In this document: positions 1-7,056 of the stretch, one piece after another
Layout: every line of letters starts with the position of its first letter
Numbering within the stretch: the stretch's first letter is position 1
From: DASUZB01 sp036377075
GTDB taxonomy: Bacteria; Actinomycetota; CALGFH01
Length of the DNA: 13,437 nt
Direction of reading: 5' to 3'
Assembly (NCBI GenBank): GCA_036377075.1
Contig: DASUZB010000007.1
Coordinates: 1 to 13,437, forward strand
The notes under the pieces: generated by a model
The model's input: the letters and a program-made list of their open reading frames with translations, nothing else
What the model was told of the DNA's origin: nothing
Database searches by the model: none
Program-made: the position numbers and the translations under genes

Positions 1-1
1 C

Positions 2-535
2 CTGCGCCTGGTGCCCGTCGGCGCGGCCGCTATCGCGGCCGCGCTGCTGTACACCGGCGGGCCGCGGCCCTACGGCTACCGCGGCCTCGGCGAGGTCTCG
101 GTGCTGCTGTTCTTCGGCCTGGTGGCCACGGCCGGCTCGGCCTACGTGCAGCTCGGCCGCGTGACCGCCGCGGCCGTGGTGGCCTCGCTGCCGGTGGGGC
201 TCGGCGCGGTCGCGCTGCTGCTCGCCAACAACATCCGCGACCTCGACGGCGACCGTGCCGCCGGCAAGCGCACCCTGGCGGTGCTGCTCGGCCGCGCCCG
301 CGCCCGGGCGCTGTTCGCCGCGGTGCTGGCCGGCATGTTCGCGGCCGTGCTGCTGCTCGGCCTGGCCCGCCCGCCGGTGCTCGCCGCCCTGGCCGCCGCG
401 CCGCTGGCGCTGCCGCCGCTGCGGCTGGTGCGGCAGCGCGAGGACGGGCCGTCGCTGCTGGCCGCGCTCGCCGGCACGGCCCGGCTGCAGCTCGTCCTCG
501 CGCTGCTGCTCGCCGCGGGGCTGTGGCTGTCGTGA
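2..535 (+). CDS. menA: 1,4-dihydroxy-2-naphthoate polyprenyltransferase, 3' part (MenA)
   Basis: Integral membrane UbiA-family enzyme that attaches the polyprenyl tail to DHNA, giving demethylmenaquinone. The open frame runs into the left window edge, so only the C-terminal ~177 residues are seen. The segment is almost wholly hydrophobic (several membrane helices rich in Leu/Ala/Val). It carries the second Asp-rich UbiA signature as NNIRDLDGDRAAGKRTLAV (around bases 227-285), whose N-x-x-R-D-x-x-x-D and following AGKRTLAV are typical of MenA rather than of other UbiA enzymes. Its TGA overlaps the downstream menC start as GTGA (532-535), so the two genes are probably translationally coupled. 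The true start lies outside the window; the GTG at 11 is internal. Confidence 0.9.
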   Translation: MRLVPVGAAAIAAALLYTGGPRPYGYRGLGEVSVLLFFGLVATAGSAYVQLGRVTAAAVVASLPVGLGAVALLLANNIRDLDGDRAAGKRTLAVLLGRARARALFAAVLAGMFAAVLLLGLARPPVLAALAAAPLALPPLRLVRQREDGPSLLAALAGTARLQLVLALLLAAGLWLS

Positions 536-1467
536 CGCCCGCTGCCCTGCCCAGCCCCGGACGGCGCCGGGGCGGCCCGGTGGGCGACGCCGGCGGGCTG
601 CGGACCTGGCGGGTGCGGGTGCCGCTGGCGGTGCCGTTCCAGGGCGTGCGGGAGCGGGAGGCGACCCTGGTCGAGGGGCCGGCCGGCTGGGGCGAGGTGT
701 CGCCGTTCCCCGGGTTCCCGACCGACCCGGCGCTGGCCTGGCAGGCCGCCCGCGAGGCGGCGACCACGCCGTGGCCGGCGCCGCTGCGCGCCGAGGTCGA
801 GGTCGCCGAGGTGCTGCCCGCGGTCGCGCCCGACCGCGCCGCCGCGCTGGCCCTGCGGGTCGCTGCCGGCACCGTCAAGGTCAAGGTCGGCCGCGGCGAC
901 GACCTTGGCAGGGTGCGGGCGGTGCGCGAGGTGCTCGGCCCGCGCGCCCGCATCCGGGTGGACGCCAACGGCGCCTGGGACGTGGCCACCGCGGTCGACC
1001 GGGTGCGCGCCCTGGCCGCCTTCGACGTCGAGCTGGTCGAGCAGCCCGTCGCCGGCCTGGAGGACCTCGCCCGCGTGCGGCGCCTGGTGGCGGTGCCGCT
1101 GGCCGCCGACGAGGCGGTGCGCGGCCTGGACGACGCCAGGCGCCTGCGGCGCCTCGGCGCGGCCGACGCGCTGGTGGTGAAGGTGCAGGCCGCCGGCGGG
1201 GTGCGCGCCGCGCTGGCGCTGGCCGAGGCGGCCGGCGTGCCGGCGATCCCGTCCAGCCTGGTGGAGACGTCGGTGGGCCTGGCCGCCGGGCTCGCCTTCG
1301 CCGCCTGCCTGCCGGCGACGCCGTTCGCCAGCGGGCTTGGCACCGGCGCCCTGCTCGCCGGCGACGTGGTCCGCGACCGGCTGGTCCCGGTCGGCGGCCG
1401 CCTCGCCGTGCGCCGTCCCGTGCCCGACCCCGAGCTGCTCGCCCGCTACCAGGCGGTGCCGGCGTGA
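532..1467 (+). CDS. menC: o-succinylbenzoate synthase (MenC)
   Basis: Enolase-superfamily enzyme that dehydrates SHCHC to o-succinylbenzoate in menaquinone synthesis. With the GTG at 532 the protein has 311 residues, a usual length. Visible active-site elements in order are VKVKVG (KxK, Lys116/Lys118), RVDANGAW (metal ligand Asp144), ELVEQP (Glu170), ADEAV (Asp193) and VVKVQAAGG (Lys217), the full two-lysine and three-acid set of the family. The start at 532 is preferred because it overlaps the menA stop as GTGA; a GTG at 523 in the same frame would add three residues. The first ~20 residues are Pro/Gly/Arg-rich and unlike the family, so a later start cannot be excluded. It is convergent with menH, 26 bp away. 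Confidence 0.92.
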   Translation: MTPAALPSPGRRRGGPVGDAGGLRTWRVRVPLAVPFQGVREREATLVEGPAGWGEVSPFPGFPTDPALAWQAAREAATTPWPAPLRAEVEVAEVLPAVAPDRAAALALRVAAGTVKVKVGRGDDLGRVRAVREVLGPRARIRVDANGAWDVATAVDRVRALAAFDVELVEQPVAGLEDLARVRRLVAVPLAADEAVRGLDDARRLRRLGAADALVVKVQAAGGVRAALALAEAAGVPAIPSSLVETSVGLAAGLAFAACLPATPFASGLGTGALLAGDVVRDRLVPVGGRLAVRRPVPDPELLARYQAVPA

Positions 1468-1504
1468 CCCTTGTGGCCCGGCGGTCGCGTCCGCTACCAG
1501 GCGG
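1443..1504. repeat. 14-bp direct repeat at the menC/menH convergent ends
   Basis: The 14-mer ccgctaccaggcgg occurs exactly at 1443-1456 (last codons of menC) and at 1491-1504 (last codons of menH, opposite strand), 48 bp apart. It may be a short duplication or chance in GC-rich DNA. No hairpin with a T-run marks a terminator here. Confidence 0.5.
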
Positions 1505-2255
1505 CGGCCGCGTACGCCTCCTCGAGGAACGCTGCCACCAGGTCGCCGAAGCGCTCGGGCTGCTCCAGGTGGGCGGCGTGGCCGGCGTGCGGCACCAGCG
1601 CCACCCGGGCGCGCGGCCCGATGGCGGTGGCCATGCGCTCGGCGATGGCGGCGAACTTGCCGTCCAGCTCCCCGGCGACCAGCAGGACCGGCGCGGCCAG
1701 CTCGGGCAGGCGCGCCCACAGCGGCGCCTGCGCGCCGGTGCCGAGCAGGCGCAGGGCGGCGGCGAGGCCGGCCGCGCTGTTGCCGAGCCGCTCGTCGCGG
1801 CCGGCGCGCCCGGCCGGCAGGGTGGCGAACAGCGGGCCGGCCAGCCAGCGGTCGAGGAACGCGGCGACGCCGTCGCGCTCGAGGTCGCGGGCGAGGGCCT
1901 CGTCGGCGGCGCGGCGCTCGGCCCGCTCCCCCGCCTCGGCGATGCCCGGCGAGGCGCCCAGCAGCACCAGGCCACGGACCAGGTCGGGCCGGTCGAGCGC
2001 GAGCCGCAGGCAGACCCGCCCACCGAGCGAGTAACCGAGGTAGGCGCCCAGCCCGGCCTCGCCCAGCAGCGCCGCGGCCCCGGGCAGGTCCGCCCGCACC
2101 GCGCCGGAGCCGCCGTGACCGGGAAGGTCGGCCCTGACCACCCGCCAGCGCTGCCGCAGCCGCCCGGCCAGCGGCTCCCACGACGCCAGCGTCTGGGTGA
2201 AGCCGTGCACCAGGACGACCCGCGGCCCCGAGCCTTCCACCACCGTGTTGAGCAC
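1494..2255 (-). CDS. menH: 2-succinyl-6-hydroxy-2,4-cyclohexadiene-1-carboxylate synthase (MenH)
   Basis: Alpha/beta-hydrolase-fold lyase that removes pyruvate from SEPHCHC, the product of MenD, to give SHCHC, the substrate of MenC. The 253-residue protein has LVHGFTQTLASW (oxyanion region, His17), DLPGHGGSG, the nucleophile elbow GYSLGGR (Ser76), GELDGKF (Asp198) and AGHAAHLEQP (His226). The GELDGKF and GHxxHxE/QxP signatures resemble MenH more than general esterases, and the gene lies between menC and menD. It is read on the opposite strand to its partners: convergent with menC and divergent from menD. The GTG start has no Shine-Dalgarno sequence but has a TAGCAT box six bases upstream, which fits a leaderless mRNA. 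Confidence 0.88.
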   Translation of the reverse strand: MLNTVVEGSGPRVVLVHGFTQTLASWEPLAGRLRQRWRVVRADLPGHGGSGAVRADLPGAAALLGEAGLGAYLGYSLGGRVCLRLALDRPDLVRGLVLLGASPGIAEAGERAERRAADEALARDLERDGVAAFLDRWLAGPLFATLPAGRAGRDERLGNSAAGLAAALRLLGTGAQAPLWARLPELAAPVLLVAGELDGKFAAIAERMATAIGPRARVALVPHAGHAAHLEQPERFGDLVAAFLEEAYAAAAW

Positions 2256-2261
2256 GGCGGG

Positions 2262-2267
2262 ATGCTA
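2262..2267 (-). promoter_or_regulatory. Putative -10 box of a leaderless menH transcript
   Basis: On the minus strand TAGCAT is followed by six bases and then the menH GTG at 2255. That places a transcription start on the first base of the start codon, a common actinobacterial leaderless layout. No convincing -35 hexamer is seen; that position falls inside the 34-bp repeat. Confidence 0.45.
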
Positions 2268-2272
2268 GCGCG

Positions 2273-2306
2273 GGCGGCCACGCAGGGCCGAGCGGTAGCC
2301 CCCCGG
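2273..2306. repeat. Dispersed 34-bp repeat, copy A (menH-menD intergenic)
   Basis: Matches 3392-3425 at 32 of 34 positions; the longest shared run is cgcagggccgagcgg followed, after one mismatch, by agccccccgg. Copy A fills most of the 68-bp gap between divergent menH and menD and ends just before the menD ribosome binding site (ggaagga, about 2307-2313). Here the end of the repeat is followed by GGG, making a ccccc/ggggg dyad absent from copy B. The 9-bp stem seen beside copy B is not present here. It therefore sits where both promoters should be. Confidence 0.85.
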
Positions 2307-2323
2307 GGGAAGGACCCACGAGC

Positions 2324-4129
2324 ATGAGCGACCCGGGGCGGGAGTTCGCCCTCACCCTGGTCGACGAGCTCGCCAGGGGCGGGCTGCGCGACGCCTGCCT
2401 GGCGCCGGGGTCGCGCTCCACCCCGCTCGCGCTCGCCTTCGCCGAGCACCCGAGGGTGCGCCTGCACGTCCACCTGGACGAGCGCGCCGCCGCGTTCTTC
2501 GCGCTCGGCGCGGCCAAGCGCTCCGGCCGGCCGGCGGCGGTGCTGTGCACCTCGGGCACGGCGGCGGCGAACTTCCACCCGGCGGTGCTCGAGGCGCACC
2601 ACGGCCGCGCGCCGCTCGTGGTGCTGACCGCCGACCGGCCGCCGGAGCTGCGCGACACCGGCGCCAACCAGACCGCCGACCAGCTCAAGCTGTACGGCGC
2701 GACGGTGCGCTGGTTCTGCGAGGTGGGGCTGCCGGCCGCTGGGCCGGGCGCGGGCCCCTACTGGCGCTCGCTCGGCGCCCGCGCGGTGGCGGCGGCCACC
2801 GGCCCGCCGGCCGGGCCAGTCCACCTCAACGTCGCCTTCGCCGAGCCGCTGGTGCCGCGCGAGCCGGGCGCCGCCGCGCCCGGCCGGCAGGGTGGGGCGC
2901 CGTGGACGGCGTCGGTGGCGCTGCCGCGCCCGCCGGACTCCGCCGAGGTCGCCGAGCTGGCCGCGCGCGTGCGGGAGGCACCGCGGGGGCTGCTGGTCGC
3001 CGGCTGGGGCGCGTCCCTGGCGCCGGCGGCGGTCGACGCGTTCGCGGCGGCCTCCGGCTGGCCGGTGCTCGCCGACCCGCTGTCGGGCGCCCGCCGCGGC
3101 CCCCACGCCGTCTCCACCTACGACGCGCTGCTGCGCGCCCCGGGCTTCGCCGACGCCCACCGGCCCGACCTGGTGCTGCGGGTCGGCGCTGCGCCGACCT
3201 CGAAGGTCCTCACCGGCTGGCTGGACGCGACCGTGCCCCAGGTGCTGGTCGACCCCGACGGCGCCTGGCCGGACCCCGGCCGGGGCGCCGCCGTGCGCCT
3301 GGTCGCCGACCCGTCGGCCCTGCTCGCCGCCGTCGCCGAGGAACTCCGGGGGTCCGGGGGGCTCAAGAGCGAGGCCGGAACCCAGGCGGCTGGCGGCCTC
3401 GCAGGGCCGAGCGGCAGCCCCCCGGTCAACAGGCGGGACGCGGATGGCGAGGCGCCATGGCGGGATGGGTGGCGGCGGGCGGAGCGGGTCGCCCGTGAGG
3501 CGATCGACCGGCTGGTCGACGGGTGGGACGAGCCGTTCGAGGGCAGGGTCGCGCGCGACGTGGTGGCCGCCCTGCCCGACGGGGCCACGCTGGTGGTCGG
3601 GTCGAGCATGCCGGTGCGCGACGTGGACGCGTTCGCGCGCCCGCGCGACGGCCTGGCGTTCGTCGCCAACCGGGGCGTGAGCGGCATCGACGGGTTCGTG
3701 GCGACCGCGCTCGGCGTGGTGGCGGCAGCCGGCGGGCCGGTTGCCGCCCTCTGCGGCGACCTCACCTTCTTGCACGACGCCAGCAGCGTGCTCGGCGCCG
3801 GCCGGCGCCCGGAGGCGGTGGTCTTCGTCGTGTGCGACAACGACGGCGGCGGCATCTTCTCCTTCCTGCCGCAGGCGGGCCTGCCCGCCGCCCGCTTCGA
3901 GGAGCTGTTCGGCACCCCGCACGGGCTCGACCTGGCCGGCCTCGCCGCCGTCGCCGGCCTCGAGGCCCAGCGCGTCACCAGGGCGGCCGAGCTGGTCCCC
4001 GCCCTGGACAAGGCGCTCGGCGCGGGCCGCAGCAGCGTCCTGCTGGTGCCGGGCGAGCGGCCCGGCAACGCCGCCCGCCACCGCGAGGCGCTGGACGCCG
4101 TCGCCGCCGCGCTGCGCGCCGAGGCCTGA
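2324..4129 (+). CDS. menD: SEPHCHC synthase (MenD), with an in-frame linker insertion
   Basis: ThDP- and Mg-dependent enzyme that joins 2-oxoglutarate-derived succinic semialdehyde to isochorismate, the first committed menaquinone step. The N-terminal domain shows LAPGSRSTPLA, HLDERAAAFF (catalytic Glu53), CTSGTAAANFHPAVLEA and DRPPELRDTGANQT. The C-terminal ThDP/Mg domain shows GSSMPVRDVD (427-435), ANRGVSGIDG, CGDLTFLHD (477-485) and VVCDNDGGGIFSFLPQ (Asp505/Asn506). At 601 residues it is about 40 longer than usual MenD proteins. The excess is a Gly/Ser/Pro/Arg stretch at about residues 343-380, between the middle and C-terminal domains, encoded by the repeat at 3369-3425. The ATG follows a purine-rich ggaagga nine to ten bases upstream. 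It was probably co-transcribed with the nucleotidyltransferase 15 bp behind. Confidence 0.95.
   Translation: MSDPGREFALTLVDELARGGLRDACLAPGSRSTPLALAFAEHPRVRLHVHLDERAAAFFALGAAKRSGRPAAVLCTSGTAAANFHPAVLEAHHGRAPLVVLTADRPPELRDTGANQTADQLKLYGATVRWFCEVGLPAAGPGAGPYWRSLGARAVAAATGPPAGPVHLNVAFAEPLVPREPGAAAPGRQGGAPWTASVALPRPPDSAEVAELAARVREAPRGLLVAGWGASLAPAAVDAFAAASGWPVLADPLSGARRGPHAVSTYDALLRAPGFADAHRPDLVLRVGAAPTSKVLTGWLDATVPQVLVDPDGAWPDPGRGAAVRLVADPSALLAAVAEELRGSGGLKSEAGTQAAGGLAGPSGSPPVNRRDADGEAPWRDGWRRAERVAREAIDRLVDGWDEPFEGRVARDVVAALPDGATLVVGSSMPVRDVDAFARPRDGLAFVANRGVSGIDGFVATALGVVAAAGGPVAALCGDLTFLHDASSVLGAGRRPEAVVFVVCDNDGGGIFSFLPQAGLPAARFEELFGTPHGLDLAGLAAVAGLEAQRVTRAAELVPALDKALGAGRSSVLLVPGERPGNAARHREALDAVAAALRAEA
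3369..3425. repeat. Repeat copy B with a 9-bp stem-loop, inside menD
   Basis: A perfect inverted repeat, gcgaggccg (3369-3377) and cggcctcgc (3394-3402), encloses a 16-base loop. Its right arm overlaps the 34-bp repeat (3392-3425) shared with the menH-menD gap. The menD frame is kept and the segment encodes about residues 349-367 (core GLAGPSGSPPV), with no family motif. The layout resembles a small palindromic element inserted in frame at a domain linker, comparable in kind to Rickettsia palindromic elements. The comparison is an inference. Confidence 0.75.
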
Positions 4130-4144
4130 GGCGGCCGGCCCGCG

Positions 4145-4663
4145 ATGCTCGACGCCGCCGAGGTGCTCGCCATCCTGGACCGGCTCGAGGGGGCCGGGGT
4201 GGTGGTGTGGCTCGACGGCGGCTGGGGCGTGGACGCGCTGCTGGGCCGGCAGAGCCGGCCCCACCAGGACCTGGACCTGGTGCTCGCCCGCGACGACTGC
4301 GCCGCGGCGCGGGCGGCGCTCACCGCCGCCAGCTTGCGGCACGACCAGAGCGCCGTGCCGGGCCTGCCGGCGCGGCTGGTCCTGGCCGACGCCGACGGTC
4401 GCCAGGCCGACCTGCACCCGGTGGTCTTCGACCGCCACGGCAACGGCTGGCAGGAGCTCGGCGGGGACGGGTGGGGCGTCTACCCGGCGGACGGGCTCGG
4501 CGGCGCCGGCGAGGTCGGCGACCGCCGCGTCCGCTGCCTGACCCCCGAGCTGCAGGTCCGCCACCACCTCGGCTACCCGCTCGGCGACGCCGACCGGTAC
4601 GACCTGCGGCTGCTCGCCGAGCGCTTCGGCGTGGCCGTGCCGCCGGGCATCGAGGAAGCCTGA
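4145..4663 (+). CDS. Aminoglycoside/lincosamide nucleotidyltransferase-like protein
   Basis: A 172-residue protein of the minimal nucleotidyltransferase type, similar in layout to ANT(2'')- and Lnu-like adenylyltransferases, which inactivate drugs by adding a nucleotide to a hydroxyl. The core is WLDGGWGVDALLGRQ (residues 22-36) followed by RPHQDLDLVL (38-47, metal-binding Asp42/Asp44), then QADLHPVVF (third acid Asp89). The C-terminal VRCLTPELQVRHHLGY...DLRLLAERFGV is also family-typical. It starts 15 bp after menD on the same strand and probably shares its mRNA, an odd partner for a menaquinone gene. Whether it confers resistance or acts on another small molecule cannot be told; many chromosomal homologues have no known substrate. 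It is convergent with the decarboxylase, 12 bp away. Confidence 0.82.
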   Translation: MLDAAEVLAILDRLEGAGVVVWLDGGWGVDALLGRQSRPHQDLDLVLARDDCAAARAALTAASLRHDQSAVPGLPARLVLADADGRQADLHPVVFDRHGNGWQELGGDGWGVYPADGLGGAGEVGDRRVRCLTPELQVRHHLGYPLGDADRYDLRLLAERFGVAVPPGIEEA

Positions 4664-4675
4664 GCGGCCACGCCG

Positions 4676-6100
4676 TCACGAGGATTGCCGGGCCTCGGCG
4701 GTCGCCGCGCGCCGCTGTAGGGCGTAGCAGTGCAGCACGGCGTCGACGGAGCGGTCGACGTCGTCCTCGTCGGTCGACCAGTTCGACACGGAGATCCGCA
4801 TGACGTGCCTCCCCCGCCAGGTGGCTCCCGCCATCCAGCAGGTCCCCTCCCGCTGGACGGCCTCGATGACCCGGCGGGTCAGGTCGTCGTCGTCGTCACC
4901 GAAGCGGACCAGGACCTGGTTGAGCACCACCTCGTTGAGGACGCGCACCCCGTCGGTCCCCGCCAGGGACGCGGCGAACCGCCGGGCGAGCGCGCAGCAG
5001 CGGTCGACGAGGTCGGCGACGCCCGAGGCGCCCAGCGAGCGGAGGGCCGCCCACACGGCGAAGCCGCGCGCCCGCCGCGAGAGCTCGGGGTTCCAGTCCA
5101 TCGGGTCCCGCCCCCCGCCCGCCCCCTGGGGGAAGTAGCTGGCGCTCCCGGTCATGGCGGCGCGGTGGGCCTGCGGGTGGGCGCAGACGGCGATGCCGGA
5201 GTCGTAGGGGACGTTCAGCCACTTGTGGGCGTCGGTGGCCCAGGAGTCGGCGAGCTCCAGCCCGCGGGTCAGCGGCCGGAGGAAGGGGCTCGCGGCAGCC
5301 CACAGCCCGAAGGCCCCGTCGACGTGCACCCAGGCCCGGGCCCGGTGGGCGGCCTCGCAGACCTCGCCGACGGGATCGAGCGCCCCGGTGTTGAGGTTGC
5401 CGACCTGGGCGCAGACGATCGTCGGTCCGGACGGGTCGCGGAGCATCCCCGCCAGGGCGTCGGGCCGCATCCGCCCCTGCCCGTCCACCTCCACCTCCCG
5501 GATGGCGGCGGTCCCGAGCCCGAGGTACCGCAGGGCGCGGTCCACGGTCGCGTGCCGCTCGCGCCCGACGAGCACGGTCACGGGCGGCGCCCCCACCAGG
5601 CCGTCCGCCTCGACGTCCCAGCCGGCTCGGCGGAGCACCGCGTCGCGTCCCGCGGCCAGGCAGGTGAAGTGGGCCATCTGGGCGCCGGTCACGAACCCAA
5701 CGGAGGCGTCCCGGGGCAGGCCGAACAGCTCGAGGAGCCACGCCGCGGCCACCTCCTCGGCGACCGCGGCGGCGGGCGACAGCGCGTGGAAGCCGGCGCA
5801 CTGGTCCCAGGCCGCCGTCAGCCACTCCGCGCCGACCGTGGCCGGCAGCGGCCCACCGATCACGAAGCCGAAGAAGCGGCCGCTCGCGGTGGCGAGCAGC
5901 CCCCGGTCGGCCAGCTTCGCCAGCTCGGCGACGACCGCCTTCGGGTCGCTCGGCCCCTCCGGCAGCGGGCCGCCGAGGCCCCGGCGCAGCTCGTCCCTGG
6001 TGGCGGCGGGCGCGATCCGCCGTCCCGGCAGGCCCTGGAGGAACCCCAACGCCTCGCTCCTCGCCCCGTCGAGCAGCGCCTCCCAGTCGTACCCCCGCAT
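4676..6100 (-). CDS. Group II pyridoxal-phosphate decarboxylase (aromatic amino acid decarboxylase-like)
   Basis: Fold-type I PLP enzyme of the DDC/glutamate decarboxylase family, which turns amino acids into amines. The 474-residue protein is of normal length. Visible residues are VTGAQMAH (phosphate-binding region, 137-144), GRERHATVDRA (His183, which stacks on PLP), NLNTGALDP, WVHVDGAFG (Asp261, pairs with the PLP nitrogen) and TDAHKWLNVPYDSG (Lys293, Schiff base). The second half has the usual small domain. The substrate is uncertain: aromatic amino acids, diaminobutyrate or others are possible. It is divergent from the AraC-family gene with a 104-bp gap, so control by that regulator is likely. 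The ATG follows a weak GGGGGTGGG. The family also includes some members that are not simple decarboxylases. Confidence 0.88.
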   Translation of the reverse strand: MRGYDWEALLDGARSEALGFLQGLPGRRIAPAATRDELRRGLGGPLPEGPSDPKAVVAELAKLADRGLLATASGRFFGFVIGGPLPATVGAEWLTAAWDQCAGFHALSPAAAVAEEVAAAWLLELFGLPRDASVGFVTGAQMAHFTCLAAGRDAVLRRAGWDVEADGLVGAPPVTVLVGRERHATVDRALRYLGLGTAAIREVEVDGQGRMRPDALAGMLRDPSGPTIVCAQVGNLNTGALDPVGEVCEAAHRARAWVHVDGAFGLWAAASPFLRPLTRGLELADSWATDAHKWLNVPYDSGIAVCAHPQAHRAAMTGSASYFPQGAGGGRDPMDWNPELSRRARGFAVWAALRSLGASGVADLVDRCCALARRFAASLAGTDGVRVLNEVVLNQVLVRFGDDDDDLTRRVIEAVQREGTCWMAGATWRGRHVMRISVSNWSTDEDDVDRSVDAVLHCYALQRRAATAEARQSS

Positions 6101-6155
6101 GCGCCCACCCCCGTGCGTCGCCGATCCTTCCCCACGACCGTAGGCGAGGAACGCG

Positions 6156-6173
6156 GGCCGGTCTTGTACGGCC
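6156..6173. promoter_or_regulatory. Possible operator (GGCCG-N8-CGGCC) between decarboxylase and araC-type gene
   Basis: An inverted repeat with 5-bp arms and an 8-base centre (gtcttgta, AT-rich for this DNA) lies in the 104-bp divergent gap, 20 bp before the regulator's -10 box. The position suits autoregulation and control of the decarboxylase, but the arms are short and GC-rich, so chance is possible. Confidence 0.3.
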
Positions 6174-6192
6174 GTGCTCCCGGCCTCCCTGC

Positions 6193-6198
6193 TACCGT
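6193..6198 (+). promoter_or_regulatory. Putative -10 box of a leaderless transcript for the AraC-family gene
   Basis: TACCGT is followed by exactly six bases and then the GTG at 6205, the same spacing as at menH and the menF leader ORF. There is no Shine-Dalgarno sequence in front of the GTG. A -35 hexamer is not evident. Confidence 0.45.
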
Positions 6199-6204
6199 GG
6201 CCTC

Positions 6205-7056
6205 GTGGCGAGAGCGTCCGGCCCCAGGGGCCCCGACGACGCCCGGATGTGGCGGGCGGACGACCTCGGCGGCCTGGAGCTGCTCAGGGCCACCTTCAGC
6301 GGGTTCGCCTTCCGCCCGCACGCGCACGAGGAGTTCTTCGTCGCCCTCACCGAGGGGGGCCTCGTCACGCCGACCTACCGGGGAGGCACCCACGTGGCCG
6401 GCCCCGGTGACGTGATCGTGCTCAACCCGGAGGAGGCCCACGCCGGCGGGCCCCCGGCCGGCGGCTCGTGGTCCTACCGGGCGCTCTACCCGCGCCCGGA
6501 CCTCATGCGCCAGGTGGTGGCGGAGCTCGCCGGAGGCGGGCCCGGGCTGCCCGAGTTCGGCGGGGAGGTGGTGCGCGACCGGGAGGTCGCGGCGCGGCTG
6601 CGCCGCTTCCACCGGCTCGCCGAGCGCCCCTCCGCGAGCGCGCTGGAGCGCCAGGCGCACCTCGCCGAGGCCCTCGTCCTGCTGGTGGGCCGCCACGCCG
6701 CACCCCGGCGGGCGCCGCGGCCGCCCGGCAGGGAGCGTGGGGCGGTGCGCCGCAGCCGCGAGTACCTGGAGGAGCACGCGGCGGAGAACGTGACCCTGGA
6801 CGCCCTCGCCCGGCACGCCGGCCTCAGCGCCTTCCACCTGTGCCGCGTCTTCCACGCGGCGGTGGGGATGGCGCCCCACGCCTACCAGACGCATGTCCGG
6901 GTCCGCCGCGCCAAGTCCCTGCTGCGGGCAGGGCTTCCCGTCGCCATCGCCGGCGCGGAGGCGGGCTTCTACGACCAGGCCCACCTCACCCGGCAGTTCA
7001 AGCAGATCGTCGGCCTGACCCCGGGGCGCTACGTCCGGGACGCTACCGGCCGGTGA
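6205..7056 (+). CDS. AraC-family transcriptional regulator with N-terminal cupin domain
   Basis: A 283-residue one-component regulator. The N-terminal AraC-binding cupin is seen as FAFRPHAHEEFFVALTEGG, GGTHVAGPGDVIVLNPEEAH and YRALYP (about residues 32-95). The C-terminal double helix-turn-helix covers about 185-283, with VTLDALARHAGLSAFHLCRVF for the first helix pair and PVAIAGAEAGFYDQAHLTRQFKQ, then GLTPGRYV, for the second. The ligand is unknown; the divergent decarboxylase suggests its substrate or product amine. The GTG at 6205 fits a leaderless start; an ATG at 6247 is the main alternative. Its last 14 bases overlap the 3' end of menF on the other strand, so antisense effects between the two are possible. 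Confidence 0.9.
   Translation: MARASGPRGPDDARMWRADDLGGLELLRATFSGFAFRPHAHEEFFVALTEGGLVTPTYRGGTHVAGPGDVIVLNPEEAHAGGPPAGGSWSYRALYPRPDLMRQVVAELAGGGPGLPEFGGEVVRDREVAARLRRFHRLAERPSASALERQAHLAEALVLLVGRHAAPRRAPRPPGRERGAVRRSREYLEEHAAENVTLDALARHAGLSAFHLCRVFHAAVGMAPHAYQTHVRVRRAKSLLRAGLPVAIAGAEAGFYDQAHLTRQFKQIVGLTPGRYVRDATGR

Noticed and set aside
881..4567. 1228-codon open frame on the minus strand (and similar long frames at 142-2688 and 30-1343)
   Set aside because: Shadow frames opposite menC, menH and menD: low-complexity Arg/Ala/Gly/Pro composition, no motifs, fully overlapped by well-supported genes.
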